A DNA stretch of 64,000 nt from Chitinophagaceae bacterium (GTDB lineage: Bacteria; Bacteroidota; Bacteroidia; Chitinophagales; Chitinophagaceae), in the NCBI GenBank assembly GCA_016722465.1, contig JADKJC010000013.1, positions 310,001-374,000 of the forward strand. The letters run 5' to 3'. The position numbers and the translations under genes are program-made. Below, one piece after another: positions 9,124 through 18,777 of this stretch. The notes beneath the pieces were generated by a model. The model saw nothing but the letters and a program-made list of their open reading frames with translations. It did no database searches and had not been told where the DNA came from. The first letter of the stretch is position 1; each line of letters opens with the position of its first letter.

Positions 9124-10044
9124 CTAATTTGCTTTTATCACTTCATACCATATCTCAGCATTTTCCTGCACCACGGGTTTGTATTGAGCACCATCGGCTG
9201 TAAAATAAGTTTCACCATCTATCACCACTGTTTCATATCCTGCAGGTAAGCTTTCTACTACTGCACCTACCGGCGGAGAAACTACATAATAGTTGTTTTC
9301 CCTTTGATCGTAATAAGTGCCGTTATAGTAGTAGTAAGGATAATTTCGTACCATGATTCTTCTGTAACCAATTGGTAAAATGTTAATGTAAATACCAGCG
9401 GGCGGGCCAATTACGGTGAACAGGTTATTGTAAGGTCGGTAAAAAACTCCATCCCAGTAGCGGTAGCCAATGCCTCCAAAGTTGATACTCAGGTAGGTTG
9501 ATGGAAGGCTGTAAAAGTAACTGTTGCGCCTTGGCAGGTAGCCATATCTCCAGCTGGGGTTATGTGGGTTATAATGAGGCCTTCTGTTATAACCATAAAC
9601 AGGACGATAACCAGGCCTGTTTGCTGTACCAACTATCGGTCGGTTATTGTTTCCCGGCCGGTTATAGTTATTTGGCCGGCCGTTATTAGGATTCCGGTTT
9701 GTTTCAATCCTGGGATTGTTTGGATTCCTCGTGGTTTCTGTATTTCTAACTGCTGGCGTATTATCCCTGTTTCTTTCAATACGAACAGGATTTGCATTGC
9801 GGTTAAAATCCCTTGCCGGGTGGTTGTTGCCGCTTGCTGCTCCCGGCCTTCTAATATCTCGTTCCGGCCGTTGAGCCGGTTGCTCCCTGGTGCCTTCACG
9901 TGCAGTTCCATTGTCGCCTTCGCCACGCCTTTTTTGTGCGCTGACCGTATCAGCAAATAAACTGCTGAACAATACCAGTGCAAATGCCATTTGCAGGTAA
10001 CGTTTCCTGCTGATAACTCTTGCCTGTTGATCGTTTGTTTTCAT
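9124..10044 (-). CDS. Exported DUF6515-like protein with Asn/Arg/Pro-rich region
   Basis: About 306 residues from the second in-frame ATG, which gives a regular signal peptide (basic n-region with SRKRY, hydrophobic core, ADTVSAQ). The longer start at 10077 would add 11 residues before it. Residues about 40-160 are low-complexity and rich in Asn, Arg and Pro (repeats like RNPNN and NRPGNN), probably disordered. The C-terminal half is rich in Tyr and Gly (PYYYYNGTYYDQRENNYYVV, then PPVGAVVESLPAGY and TYFTADGAQYKPV), matching the DUF6515 style of small repeated beta units. It is probably periplasmic or an outer-membrane surface protein; role unknown. Confidence 0.8.
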   Translation of the reverse strand: MKTNDQQARVISRKRYLQMAFALVLFSSLFADTVSAQKRRGEGDNGTAREGTREQPAQRPERDIRRPGAASGNNHPARDFNRNANPVRIERNRDNTPAVRNTETTRNPNNPRIETNRNPNNGRPNNYNRPGNNNRPIVGTANRPGYRPVYGYNRRPHYNPHNPSWRYGYLPRRNSYFYSLPSTYLSINFGGIGYRYWDGVFYRPYNNLFTVIGPPAGIYINILPIGYRRIMVRNYPYYYYNGTYYDQRENNYYVVSPPVGAVVESLPAGYETVVIDGETYFTADGAQYKPVVQENAEIWYEVIKAN

Positions 10045-10087
10045 TGAATGTTTTTTAAAATGGTAAAATAGTTTCATTGAATGTTTT
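10039..10087 (-). repeat. Duplicated start-codon context
   Basis: The 16-base word TTTCATTGAATGTTTT occurs at 10039-10054 and again at 10072-10087, exactly 33 bases apart. On the minus strand each copy reads AAAACATTCAATGAAA, so each brings an ATG with the same upstream bases, and the two ATGs are in one frame 11 codons apart. Confidence 0.85.
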
Positions 10088-10202
10088 ATCTATGGACAAT
10101 AAAGGAACACAATAGTCTTACTGTAATAACTGCTTTCACACAATTATAACATTTCCTGAAATGACAATGGGTTTACAAGGAAGAGTTAAAAACTACAGGC
10201 AT

Positions 10203-10236
10203 AAAAAAAGCAACAGTATCATTAATAATGTTGCTT
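10203..10236 (-). terminator. Rho-independent terminator of the large T9SS cargo gene
   Basis: On the minus strand, GCAACATTATTAATG pairs through its first bases with CTGTTGC and is followed by seven T residues. It sits about 45 bases after the stop of the gene at 10281. A second small hairpin (ATTGCTT/AAGCAAT, 4-base loop) lies between it and the stop codon at about 10242-10259. Confidence 0.75.
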
Positions 10237-10280
10237 GACAAATTGCTTAAAAAAGCAATCAGTATGTTTTGTGGGTTATA

Positions 10281-13200
10281 TTAGTTAGTGATATTGACCT
10301 TTTTAATGCCGGTCCCTTTATCCGTTTCTATCTTTACAAAATAGTATCTTTTTGCCAAACGGCTTACATCAATAGCAGCCGTTGCTCCGGCCAATGGTAT
10401 CGTTTGATGGGTAACTACTTTTCCATCTGCTGTAATGAGGCTTACCGTTACTGCTTTATTGGCCATGCCCTTAAAGCTTATGTTGATATTTTCTCTTGTC
10501 GGATTTGGATACACTAAAACAGAAAGGCTTCTTATAAAGTTTACTTTCCGTGACGGACTGTAGGTGAAAGTACCATCGCTGCTGATCATTTTTATCCGGT
10601 AATAATTTTCTCCATCAACAGGTGTACCATGCAGCATATTGTATTTACCAACGCCGTTTAGCGGCTTGGTTCCTATAACTGTAAATACACGGTTATCGGT
10701 GCTGTGTTCAACAGCATAGCGGCTGATGTTGGTTTGCTGGCTTAATTCCCATTTAAGTTGTACATTTTCATTTTGTGGGGAGGCTGTAAATTCTACTAAA
10801 GTCAGTGGTAGTATTACAGCTTGTGGCACTACGTAATCTTCCACTTCGCCTTTGCCAAAGCCGCCCCTTGCATTATCTGCTGTTAAAGTAGTGTCAGTGA
10901 TCCTCAGTCGCAGGTACGTTAATCCGCTAATGGGGATGAATGGAGGCAACCCGGTAAAATTCAGCACTACATCCTGCTGCACATTGCTTGCAGGTACAGT
11001 TACAGATGTAAACTCATAGTTGTCGAAAACGCCGTTTCCATCGTTGTCTATCCACCCATAAAGCTGTACAGAGGCACCGGTATTGTTGAACACTGATACA
11101 TTAACCGTGTATGTAGTAGCGCCGGGATACATAGACGGTGCAGTGAGTACCCCATCTTCATCATCGGGTGAGCCATAATTTTGCAGATCATCACCATCAG
11201 CCAAAGCAGAATTGTTGGGTTTGCCTTCAGCATCAGTAGTTAATCCTATCTTGATATCATACAATGATACAGCAGAGTAGGCAGGATCTGCGTCATCGTA
11301 ACCTACAGGAGCATCCCCAAAATCAGAGGTGTTGGGGTTGATTGCAAAAATATAATGACTGTCTTTTCCGGTAGTGGCTGCAGGAATATTTTTATCAAAG
11401 CCGGGGATATCGCTCATCCATGGCCCCGGAAGAGTTGTCTGATCAGAGTGAATGGTGGTGCCGATATAGGTTAATCCATTACTGGTATTATATTGAAAAT
11501 GTCCCGTTCCCTGGAGTTTACCAGTACTGCCCAGGTAATCGTCATGTGCGCCACCGATATAGGTTGAATAGATCCTGAAAGACAAATCATTCTTAAAAAT
11601 GGTATAAGTGATATCTCTTGAACCAAAGTCGAAAGAGCCATGTGAAGCCTGGTAATAGGGGCTTGGATTATAGGAATTAAATACCGGGAAATCATCAGAA
11701 ACAGAAGTTCCAAATAACAACACATCATTGGTACGGATATCTATTACCAATCCTCCAACAAGGTCCACATCATTGCCTCCATTATAAGTAGTTACAAAGC
11801 CAGTGCCTGCACTGCCATTTAACGGAATACGGGATACAAACTGGTCGGCCAGTTTACTATTGGCTCCATGTGTGGTTTGAATGGCTCCGGTAGTGCCGGG
11901 CAAACTTGTAGAAGAGGTATTTCCGGCAACATAAAAATAGGTGTCGTCAGCCGCCACCAGTGCAGCAGCAGAGATGGCTGATGTTGTTCCTTCGTTACCA
12001 TTGCCTCCCAGGTAAGAAAATACATCGAATGTTGTGGGGGCTGGTAGGGTAAATGCACCTACCAGCAATTCAGTACTCGAAATAGTGCCATCAACTTCAT
12101 TTACCAGGGCAGGATAAGCATTTCCTGAACTTTCGGCATGTACTGCAAAAGCAAGTTTTGTTTTGCTCGTTGTTAGAGCAATAGCAGTGAATGTTTCATT
12201 CACCGAGCCGCCTACATAAGTACCCCATTCCGCCGTAGGAGAGGTTGTGGCATTGGCAATTCTTAAGATCACTCCTTCATTCCCAGCCAACACATTGTCA
12301 GGTGCCGATGCAGGTATGATGGATGATGGCAATGCAGAATTGGCTACCCCTCCAAGGTAAAACACATCATCATCAACAATAGCCAATGATTGATAGGATG
12401 CAACCTTAGTTGCAACATCGGACGCACTAATCACATCGTTGTAATGCCTCGTGGTAAGATCGGCAGAAAATATCTGTACCGTATCCCTTTGATATACTAC
12501 CAGTATCCTGTTGTTTGGGAAGATCCCCATCGCCACAGGGATATTGGTGGTAAGGCCCGTGTAGGTCCAGGCTATGATAGCTGTGCCGGTGGCATTTAGC
12601 TGGTAAAGTATAACCGAATTTTGTTTTCCTGAGCTATTGAGTGCAAAAGTGTAATCACCCAGGAAACCGGGTGCCACACCGCTCAGGTAGCTGCTGCTCA
12701 TGGCTTCGTTGGTTAATCCGCAGGCATATACTTCATTATTGGCATTGGCAGCAACCGTGTACAGGTACTCATCAAAGGTTTTGGTATTGTTATGCATGTA
12801 GGTTGACCATATCATTACAGGGTCAATCACCAGCGGCTTTTCCATATCCATTTCGCCGGATATCTTATAGCAAATTGTTTTATTATCTGCCAGTGTTTTC
12901 ATCCTGGCCGTTAATAGTTTTTTACCGCCATGGATCAGCTGGTATGTTTCCGGAATGATGATCTTCATGTCGTTGTGCTGCAAATCAATCAGCAGGCTTC
13001 CATTCTTTTCTACTACTATTCCATCCTGGCCATCAAACTTCATCCTGATCTTGTTATAATCAGCGGCTTTCATTACAAGCCAGTCAAATTCCAGCGCCCC
13101 GTTTTCGCCTGCATATAAACGCAAATCAACTCCCGGGTAAACATCCTGCAAAGTGATCTCGTTATAAATAGAAGGAGTAATGGTTGCTGAAGCAGTATTG

Positions 13201-13670
13201 TATGAGCCTTTCACGGGTGATAGCTGGCCTGGTAAAACAGACCAGTTATTCAATGACCCCGGAAATGTAATATCCACTATCTGATAACCAATATTTTTAT
13301 CTTTATCATGCTGCTTTGTTACCAGCCTTAGTTTATTGCTAAATACACCCATTGAACCAAAGCTTGTATTGAAGCCATATAAAATATTTTTATCGGTAAA
13401 CTGCCCTGCATTTTTTTCGAACCAGATATCATTGCTGCTTTCCTTCAGTGTTTGTGAAGCTGATTGTTTTTGCAGGATACCTGCTTGTTTTCTGCCCGCC
13501 ATGGAAATATCATTTTCTGCCATTGCATAAGGAGGAGCAATTTGTGCAAACAAAGTATTGCAGGAAAAAATGACTGTCAGTACTGTCAGCAGCAGCCTTA
13601 TTTTCTTGAATGAAATAAAGTGCGGGGGTACTTTATTATTCTTTGTGTAGAATTTTTGTTTCATAGTCAC
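10281..13670 (-). CDS. T9SS-exported DUF7948/GEVED-domain surface protein
   Basis: A 1129-residue exported protein. After an N-terminal membrane-targeting segment (about 24-43) comes a DUF7948-like domain (about 78-285, starting NDIWFEKNAGQFTD). The middle (about 285-800) resembles SBBP-type beta-propeller sequence with repeated GGxxxE and GNxSS phrases. A GEVED domain lies at about 865-985 (ending GGFGKGEVEDYVVP). The last roughly 85 residues (VYPNPTRENINISF ... GIKKVNITN) are a type A T9SS sorting domain, which directs passage through the outer membrane and cleavage. The protein is probably on the cell surface or released. The gene appears monocistronic and has its own terminator. Confidence 0.88.
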   Translation of the reverse strand: MTMKQKFYTKNNKVPPHFISFKKIRLLLTVLTVIFSCNTLFAQIAPPYAMAENDISMAGRKQAGILQKQSASQTLKESSNDIWFEKNAGQFTDKNILYGFNTSFGSMGVFSNKLRLVTKQHDKDKNIGYQIVDITFPGSLNNWSVLPGQLSPVKGSYNTASATITPSIYNEITLQDVYPGVDLRLYAGENGALEFDWLVMKAADYNKIRMKFDGQDGIVVEKNGSLLIDLQHNDMKIIIPETYQLIHGGKKLLTARMKTLADNKTICYKISGEMDMEKPLVIDPVMIWSTYMHNNTKTFDEYLYTVAANANNEVYACGLTNEAMSSSYLSGVAPGFLGDYTFALNSSGKQNSVILYQLNATGTAIIAWTYTGLTTNIPVAMGIFPNNRILVVYQRDTVQIFSADLTTRHYNDVISASDVATKVASYQSLAIVDDDVFYLGGVANSALPSSIIPASAPDNVLAGNEGVILRIANATTSPTAEWGTYVGGSVNETFTAIALTTSKTKLAFAVHAESSGNAYPALVNEVDGTISSTELLVGAFTLPAPTTFDVFSYLGGNGNEGTTSAISAAALVAADDTYFYVAGNTSSTSLPGTTGAIQTTHGANSKLADQFVSRIPLNGSAGTGFVTTYNGGNDVDLVGGLVIDIRTNDVLLFGTSVSDDFPVFNSYNPSPYYQASHGSFDFGSRDITYTIFKNDLSFRIYSTYIGGAHDDYLGSTGKLQGTGHFQYNTSNGLTYIGTTIHSDQTTLPGPWMSDIPGFDKNIPAATTGKDSHYIFAINPNTSDFGDAPVGYDDADPAYSAVSLYDIKIGLTTDAEGKPNNSALADGDDLQNYGSPDDEDGVLTAPSMYPGATTYTVNVSVFNNTGASVQLYGWIDNDGNGVFDNYEFTSVTVPASNVQQDVVLNFTGLPPFIPISGLTYLRLRITDTTLTADNARGGFGKGEVEDYVVPQAVILPLTLVEFTASPQNENVQLKWELSQQTNISRYAVEHSTDNRVFTVIGTKPLNGVGKYNMLHGTPVDGENYYRIKMISSDGTFTYSPSRKVNFIRSLSVLVYPNPTRENINISFKGMANKAVTVSLITADGKVVTHQTIPLAGATAAIDVSRLAKRYYFVKIETDKGTGIKKVNITN

Positions 13671-14010
13671 GGATTTTGAACAGGTATTGAACCTTACTTA
13701 CGGGTAATCAGGTTTTCAACACATATGAACGTAAAGAAGACTCTTTTATTGCTGCAACATCTGTTTTTTATATAATGTGTTTAAGCATAGCAGCTATGCT
13801 TCTGATGGGTTGAAATAGCTGGTTTATATAGAGATAGGACGAAATAGTTCTTTCGGTTTTTCCATTAAAATTCTATATTGTAGTAAATATGGTTGAGTAT
13901 GGCGTATTCTAATCGCCCCAAATTCCTGCGATCCGCTGCTGTTTTACAGGCTCTTCTTTTATATTGAAACGTAAAAAGATGCAGTTGGCATTTTCTACAC
14001 AGGGCTGCCC
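13671..14010. other. Intergenic region with no clear feature
   Basis: About 340 bases upstream of the minus-strand T9SS gene and before the recognisable part of the GMC pseudogene. It should hold the promoter of the T9SS gene. The half nearer the pseudogene may be more of the decayed GMC gene, but I cannot align it with confidence. No RNA gene or intact open frame is visible. Confidence 0.4.
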
Positions 14011-14299
14011 GATGCTGCAGGTTTTAAAAATATCAGTATCCAAAATAAGATGTCATACCCGGTAATACCAATCATGAAATGGGAACGGCGAGGATGGGAA
14101 ATGATCCGAAGACTTCTGTACTCAACAGTTTTAACCAGTTGCATGAAGTACCCAATGTTTTTATTACCGATGGATCTTGTATAACATCGACAACCTTGTC
14201 AATCTATCAATAACCTATAAGGCGCTTACAGCCCGTGCCTGCGGCCATGCAGTAAAAGAATTAAAGAAGATGAATTTACAGGTAGTTGATTTGAAGTGA
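14011..14299 (+). pseudogene. Decayed 3' end of a GMC-family oxidoreductase gene
   Basis: No single open frame exists, but the three plus-strand frames together spell the C-terminus of a glucose-methanol-choline (GMC) FAD oxidoreductase. From 14011 one frame reads [13 protein letters not shown]; from 14049 another reads [20 protein letters not shown] and on through [13 protein letters not shown], which carries the family's HEMGTARMG and TDGS motifs; it meets a stop, and from 14207 a third frame reads [20 protein letters not shown] to a TGA at 14297-14299. The conserved CQNPS between the last two pieces is damaged by more than one change. The N-terminal FAD-binding domain is absent. Because the lesions are multiple and the 5' part is gone, this is a true relic. 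Confidence 0.85.
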
Positions 14300-14353
14300 A
14301 AATTATTAACGGGTTTTCCTGCAATCATGTAACTTTCAAATAATATTTTAATT

Positions 14354-15313
14354 ATGAAACCAGTATTACTTTTTTTTTACTTCCTCATTTTTACTTTTTT
14401 GCCTGTGCAGGCACAGAATACTGTACCAGACACGGTAAAAACGGGTATCTATATCACCAGTATTCATGATATTGATTTCAAGCAAAAGGAATATACCATT
14501 GCACTCTGGCTTTGGTTGAAATACAAGAACAAGGATTTTGATTTTTCAAAAAACCTGGAGATTCCGCAGGCAAAAAGCGTTGAAAAATCTTTTTACACAG
14601 TTGATACAAGTAATGGCAGGGTGTACATGCTGATGAAATTACAGTGTGTAATGAAAGACTCCTGGAAGATCAATAATTTTCCTTTCGATCGCCAAAAATT
14701 AAGATTGTCATTTGAAAACTCACAGTACGATTCCAGGTCGCTGGTATTTGCTATGGATACACTTGGCAATCATTATGATCCCCGTTTTACTTTGAGGGGC
14801 TGGAATATCGACAGCTTTGATATCGCCTGTGGCACCAGGGCCTATGAAACAACATTTGGTGATGAGAGTTTGAGTAAACCACATGTTGAATACAGTGCCT
14901 ACAAAGTTAAAATAGGTATTAAAAGAGATGCCGGGGAACTGTTCTGGAAAATGTTCCTGGGTATGTACGTGGCTTTTTTAATTTCATACATATGTTTTTA
15001 CATTCACGCCGATAATATAGACTCCCGTTTTGGATTGAGTGTAGGTTCTTTGTTTGCTGCCATCGGTAATAAGTATATCATTGATTCCTCATTGCCGGAA
15101 TCCAATTCGCTTACGCTGGTAGATACATTACACGGTATTACATTACTGTTTATATTTCTTATTGTTGCTGCATCTGCTTATGCATTGCGGCTGGTTAAGC
15201 AGGATAAACTAAAAAAGGCCAACAGGTTTGATATGATTACTGCACAGGTATTACTGGGGCTGTATATTATCATAAATTTTTACTGCATTTATACCGCAAC
15301 AAATGGAGGATAA
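14354..15313 (+). CDS. Pentameric ligand-gated ion channel subunit (Cys-loop family, prokaryotic)
   Basis: A 319-residue subunit of a prokaryotic pLGIC (the GLIC/ELIC family). A signal peptide (cleavage near VQAQ, residue 20) is followed by the extracellular beta-sandwich: GIYITSIHDIDFKQKEYTI (31-49), the WLWLKYKNKDF strand, and the family hallmark FPFDRQ at 109-114, which is the Pro-loop. The cysteines that give the eukaryotic family its name are not paired here, as in other bacterial members. Then come four transmembrane helices: M1 about 196-217, M2 about 224-243, M3 about 254-280 and M4 about 294-314, with the SLPESNSLTLVD link before M3. The ligand (proton, amine or other) cannot be predicted. 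It overlaps the next gene by 11 bases. Confidence 0.87.
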   Translation: MKPVLLFFYFLIFTFLPVQAQNTVPDTVKTGIYITSIHDIDFKQKEYTIALWLWLKYKNKDFDFSKNLEIPQAKSVEKSFYTVDTSNGRVYMLMKLQCVMKDSWKINNFPFDRQKLRLSFENSQYDSRSLVFAMDTLGNHYDPRFTLRGWNIDSFDIACGTRAYETTFGDESLSKPHVEYSAYKVKIGIKRDAGELFWKMFLGMYVAFLISYICFYIHADNIDSRFGLSVGSLFAAIGNKYIIDSSLPESNSLTLVDTLHGITLLFIFLIVAASAYALRLVKQDKLKKANRFDMITAQVLLGLYIIINFYCIYTATNGG

Positions 15314-15584
15314 GAAACTATACATGGTGATTGAAAGATTCAGGCCCGGTAAAATAAAAGCACTTTACCAGCGCTTTGAAGAAAGGGGCAGGATGATGCC
15401 GGAAGGAGTGACGTATATCAACAGCTGGATCAATGAAGAAGTGACTGTTTGTTACCAGGTAATGGAAGCAGCGTCGCTGGAAAAATTGAATGAGTGGATC
15501 AGCAACTGGAATGATATGGTGGATTTTGAAATTGTGCCTGTTATTACTTCTGTGCAGGCAAAAGCAAAAGTTTTTTCGATTTAA
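15303..15584 (+). CDS. DUF3303-family small protein
   Basis: A 93-residue protein with the look of DUF3303 (KLYMVIERFRPGKIKALYQRF near the N-terminus and a central INSWINEEVTVCYQVMEA segment), a small dimeric alpha/beta-barrel-like fold. Its function is not known. It starts 11 bases before the end of the ion-channel gene and is read in a different frame, so the two are almost surely co-transcribed and translationally coupled. No signal peptide: it should be cytoplasmic. Confidence 0.82.
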   Translation: MEDKKLYMVIERFRPGKIKALYQRFEERGRMMPEGVTYINSWINEEVTVCYQVMEAASLEKLNEWISNWNDMVDFEIVPVITSVQAKAKVFSI

Positions 15585-15671
15585 AAAACGGAGTATTTGT
15601 TAAAATTGAAATGAAAAAGAGTATGTCTTTTTACAACAGCTTAATTTTAGGTTTTAATAAATGAGTTCAAT

Positions 15672-16187
15672 ATGAAAAAATCCCTGTTCATTGCTTTCTT
15701 CTTAATTTTCGTTGTTGCGATTACAGTTTTTTCTCAAACCTTTGAAGTGCCGGAAGGATATAGCTTTAAGAACAAAGATGATTATGCACAATATGAAAAA
15801 GATGTAGTAGCTGCTTCCAAATGGCTGTTTGCAACATCGCTGGATGAGCAGGAAGTAAAAAGAAAACTGGTGGCCAAATTCGTAGCAGAGTGGTTATTAG
15901 GCTGTCCAACCGTACAGGCAGAAATGTCGCAGGCCATCATGGACTTTGAAAAAAAGAATCCCGGAATGATTGTATTGTACTTTGCCGGCTGCACTTTATA
16001 TGTACTGGAACATGATCATTCAAGAGATACCAGGGCCAAACACAGATTTGCCCTGCAGGCCATGATGGATTTTTACAAAGGGGATAAAGGCATCAGGAGA
16101 GATAAGAAAATGAAGGACCTGATCAAAGAAAACGAAAATGGCAGGTTGGATGAATGGATCCAAAAAAATATTCCATTGCAGGATTGA
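15672..16187 (+). CDS. Exported protein of unknown function (171 aa)
   Basis: A small secreted protein with a signal peptide (MKKSLFIAFFLIFVVAITVFSQ, cleavage at about residue 21). The mature part is largely alpha-helical, with two conserved-looking cysteines (LLGCPTV and FAGCTLYV) and a charged C-terminus. I recognise no domain. It is separated by 87 bases from the DUF3303 gene and converges on the methyltransferase gene with an 18-base gap. Codon use is like its neighbours. Confidence 0.75.
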   Translation: MKKSLFIAFFLIFVVAITVFSQTFEVPEGYSFKNKDDYAQYEKDVVAASKWLFATSLDEQEVKRKLVAKFVAEWLLGCPTVQAEMSQAIMDFEKKNPGMIVLYFAGCTLYVLEHDHSRDTRAKHRFALQAMMDFYKGDKGIRRDKKMKDLIKENENGRLDEWIQKNIPLQD

Positions 16188-16205
16188 TTCATTTCATCAG
16201 TCATC

Positions 16206-16841
16206 TTATAGCTTAAATATCCACACACTTATTGCTACCGCCTCTCCGTTGTCATCAATTGAAAACTCCTGTTGCTGCCTGCACCAGGGAAGTAATTCCA
16301 GCATAAATAATTTACCGGCTAAACGTTGAGGTGTACTCAATATGATGCTGGCTCCATCTTCAATAAATCTTTTCAGCACATTATACAATAGATCAAAATG
16401 ATTGGGATCGTAATTGATATCACTCAGTAACAAAACATCTGTTTTAAGTTTTGGGTCAATGTTATTCCAATCCAGTGAAAAACATTGAATATTATTTAAT
16501 TGATTGTATTCAGCAGATCGCTGCATCATATCCACTGCCGCAGGTATATAATCACTTACTGTTACTTTGTTTGCAAACCTGGCCGCCAGCAAAGAAGGCA
16601 AACCAAGACCTGCAGCCAGTTCCAGCACCTGCTTGTCTTTTACGAGTGTTGGCACTGCAGCAATCATTGCACACAGTGCTTTGGCTGCAGGCCATACCTT
16701 CGCCCAATAAGGAAATTCGGGGTTTTCACCTGCAGCTTTTGAACGTTGATATTGTTCCTGTATCCAATCATAAGCTGGTACAAATGCCTGCACTTCCTCA
16801 GTGCCAAATTGATAAGATTCTATTGTCGCCGGTATTTGCAT
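16206..16841 (-). CDS. Class I SAM-dependent methyltransferase (METTL/FAM86-like)
   Basis: A 211-residue methyltransferase of the group containing protein lysine methyltransferases such as ETFB methyltransferase. After the substrate-side phrase FPYWAKVWPAA comes motif I VLELAAGLGLPSLLAA (about 69-84), the acidic end of strand 2 in VTVSDY, and the motif IV region LLSDINYD. It uses S-adenosylmethionine; the target, possibly a protein lysine, is inferred. It begins 11 bases after the rejoined helicase gene ends, so the two form an operon. Confidence 0.85.
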   Translation of the reverse strand: MQIPATIESYQFGTEEVQAFVPAYDWIQEQYQRSKAAGENPEFPYWAKVWPAAKALCAMIAAVPTLVKDKQVLELAAGLGLPSLLAARFANKVTVSDYIPAAVDMMQRSAEYNQLNNIQCFSLDWNNIDPKLKTDVLLLSDINYDPNHFDLLYNVLKRFIEDGASIILSTPQRLAGKLFMLELLPWCRQQQEFSIDDNGEAVAISVWIFKL

Positions 16842-16852
16842 TGACTGAATGG

Positions 16853-18689
16853 TTATAGCTCAAACTCCCACACTGTGCGGTAAGTGCCGTATTGTTCTAT
16901 ATAAGTTAAAAACGAATTGTAGAAATTATCAGCTCCAATGGTGGCACTGTCGCCAATTACAAACAGTTGCTCCCTGGCCCTTGTAATAGCTACATTCATC
17001 CGGCGGTAATCTTTTAAAAACCAATGTCACCATCATCATTGCTTCTCACCAACGAAAGAATGATCACTTCTTTTTCCTGCCCCTGGAAACTGTCGATAGT
17101 GCTGATACGAAGTTGCCCGGGAAATAATTCTTTTGCAGCAGCCACCTGCCCGGCATATGGCGAAATGAAAGCGGTGGTTAATGGATCAAGCATTTCTGTC
17201 TCCATCAGTTTTTGAACGATCTGTAATTCGCCTTCGTTCTGCAGGCTCATGCCATCTTTTCCATGCACTTCATTATACCCCGAGCCGGCGGTATCAATAA
17301 AAGAAATGTGTTTGCCAGTATTGCTGAGATGTGGGGCTGATTTCAACAAACCGTTATAAAAATAATGGCTGCTGAAGCCTGCAATGGATTCCTTCATGCG
17401 GTACTGCACATTCAGCAGGAAAATATTCTTTACGGTGGCAATGGCTGCTTCAAGGATAGATCGGTTTAGCCCAAGCTTTGCCGCTTCATTGCTCAGCACT
17501 GTAGGCGGGAGTTGGAAGTGGTCACCTGCCAACACATATTTTTGGGCCAAAGGAAAATACACCAGGCCAGCGGCTCAATGCATTGGCCGGCTTCGTCAAT
17601 CAGCAGCGTATTGAATTTGATATTATTGATGGCGGCATCATACAAACCAATGGGTGTGCCTAAAATCACATCAGCCTCTGTAAATAATTTATCTTCATTA
17701 TAAGCCTGCAGTTTTTTGATGTCAGCCCTGATGCTTTTTACTTCTTTGAATAAAAGATTGCGCTGTTCTCTTTCCGCTTTGCCAAAACTGCGTTTGTATT
17801 TTAACGCCATCCTACGGAATTCTTCAGCCCTTATTTTCAATTCCCTTATTTCTTTCTGTTGCCTGCTGTTGGCCAGTTTTCCTTCTGGTGTATGAGAGAA
17901 AATACCTTCATCTGTTTTGGTGGCATTGCCAACTCTTAAAATATTGATGCCCTGCACCAGCAAACCTTTGGCAATATTATCCACCGCAGTATTACTCGGT
18001 GCAGATACCAGTACTTTTTCTCCCGCTTTTATCAGTTGATGAATCGCTTCTATTAAAGTGGTGGTTTTGCCGGTGCCCGGCGGCCCATGTACTATGGTGA
18101 TGTCGTCATTTTGTACAATTGCTTTTACTGCCAGCTGCTGGCTCTCATTCAGCCGGCTATTGCTGAACGTTAGTGATACAGAACTTTGATAGGATTGATT
18201 AATTTCTTTTGTCGTATCACCATGCAGGGATTGAAACAGGCCGTACAGCTCCCTGCGGCTTTCCAGTTGGTCCAACACCTTTTTCATGATGCTGGTGGTG
18301 CGCTGGTCAGGTGCCAGTTTAATGCCTACACCATCATCTTCTATCCAGTCGGGAAAGTCGGGAGCAAACAAACGGAACTCACCAGTCTTGCCATCCAGGC
18401 TAAGCAGTACCCCTTTAACCGGGTCTTCTCCTGCACAAAAACATTCAATGGCGGCGCCGTCTTTAAACATATTCGCTTCAGGCGGAAAAGCAAGCCGGAA
18501 ATTTATTTCTGGATAATCTGCATAGCCAAAATTTTTTTTAGTAACGATGATTGGGTGTAATGCCAGCCCCTCAGCTTTTAAAGATTTCAACGTATGCTGC
18601 TGATCTAAACTATATCGTTGCACCTGTTCCTTTTCTTCCAGGTCAATGCATTTGATTAAGGTTTGAATATGTGGATTGGTCACCGGCAT
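16853..18689 (-). CDS. SF1 helicase of the UPF1/IGHMBP2 type, split by two frameshifts
   Basis: Rejoined, this is a roughly 612-residue superfamily 1 DNA/RNA helicase like IGHMBP2, Upf1 and Sen1. The N-terminal piece has Walker A GPPGTGKT at 202-209 and motif II LLIDEAGQC; the second frame has motif III GDHFQLPPT and motif V ISTIDSFQGQEKEVIILSL; the third frame has motif VI RRMNVAITRAREQL and ends at a TAA at 16853-16855. The breaks are a C run of two at 17562-17563 (three expected) and an A run of five at 17016-17020 (six expected). Since all motifs are intact outside the breaks, I think the gene is functional and the sequence is wrong. It lies upstream of the methyltransferase gene. Confidence 0.88.
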
Positions 18690-18777
18690 GCTGTGAAAAT
18701 AGGCAGGAAAGAATAGAAAAATATGAAATCTTTTTGTATTTTTTTAAATGCTGTTAACTTCATACCTAATTTGTTTT

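Noticed and set aside
13336..13530. Short plus-strand frame opposite the 5' end of the large T9SS cargo gene
   Set aside because: It is antisense to the signal peptide and DUF7948 start; no independent evidence.
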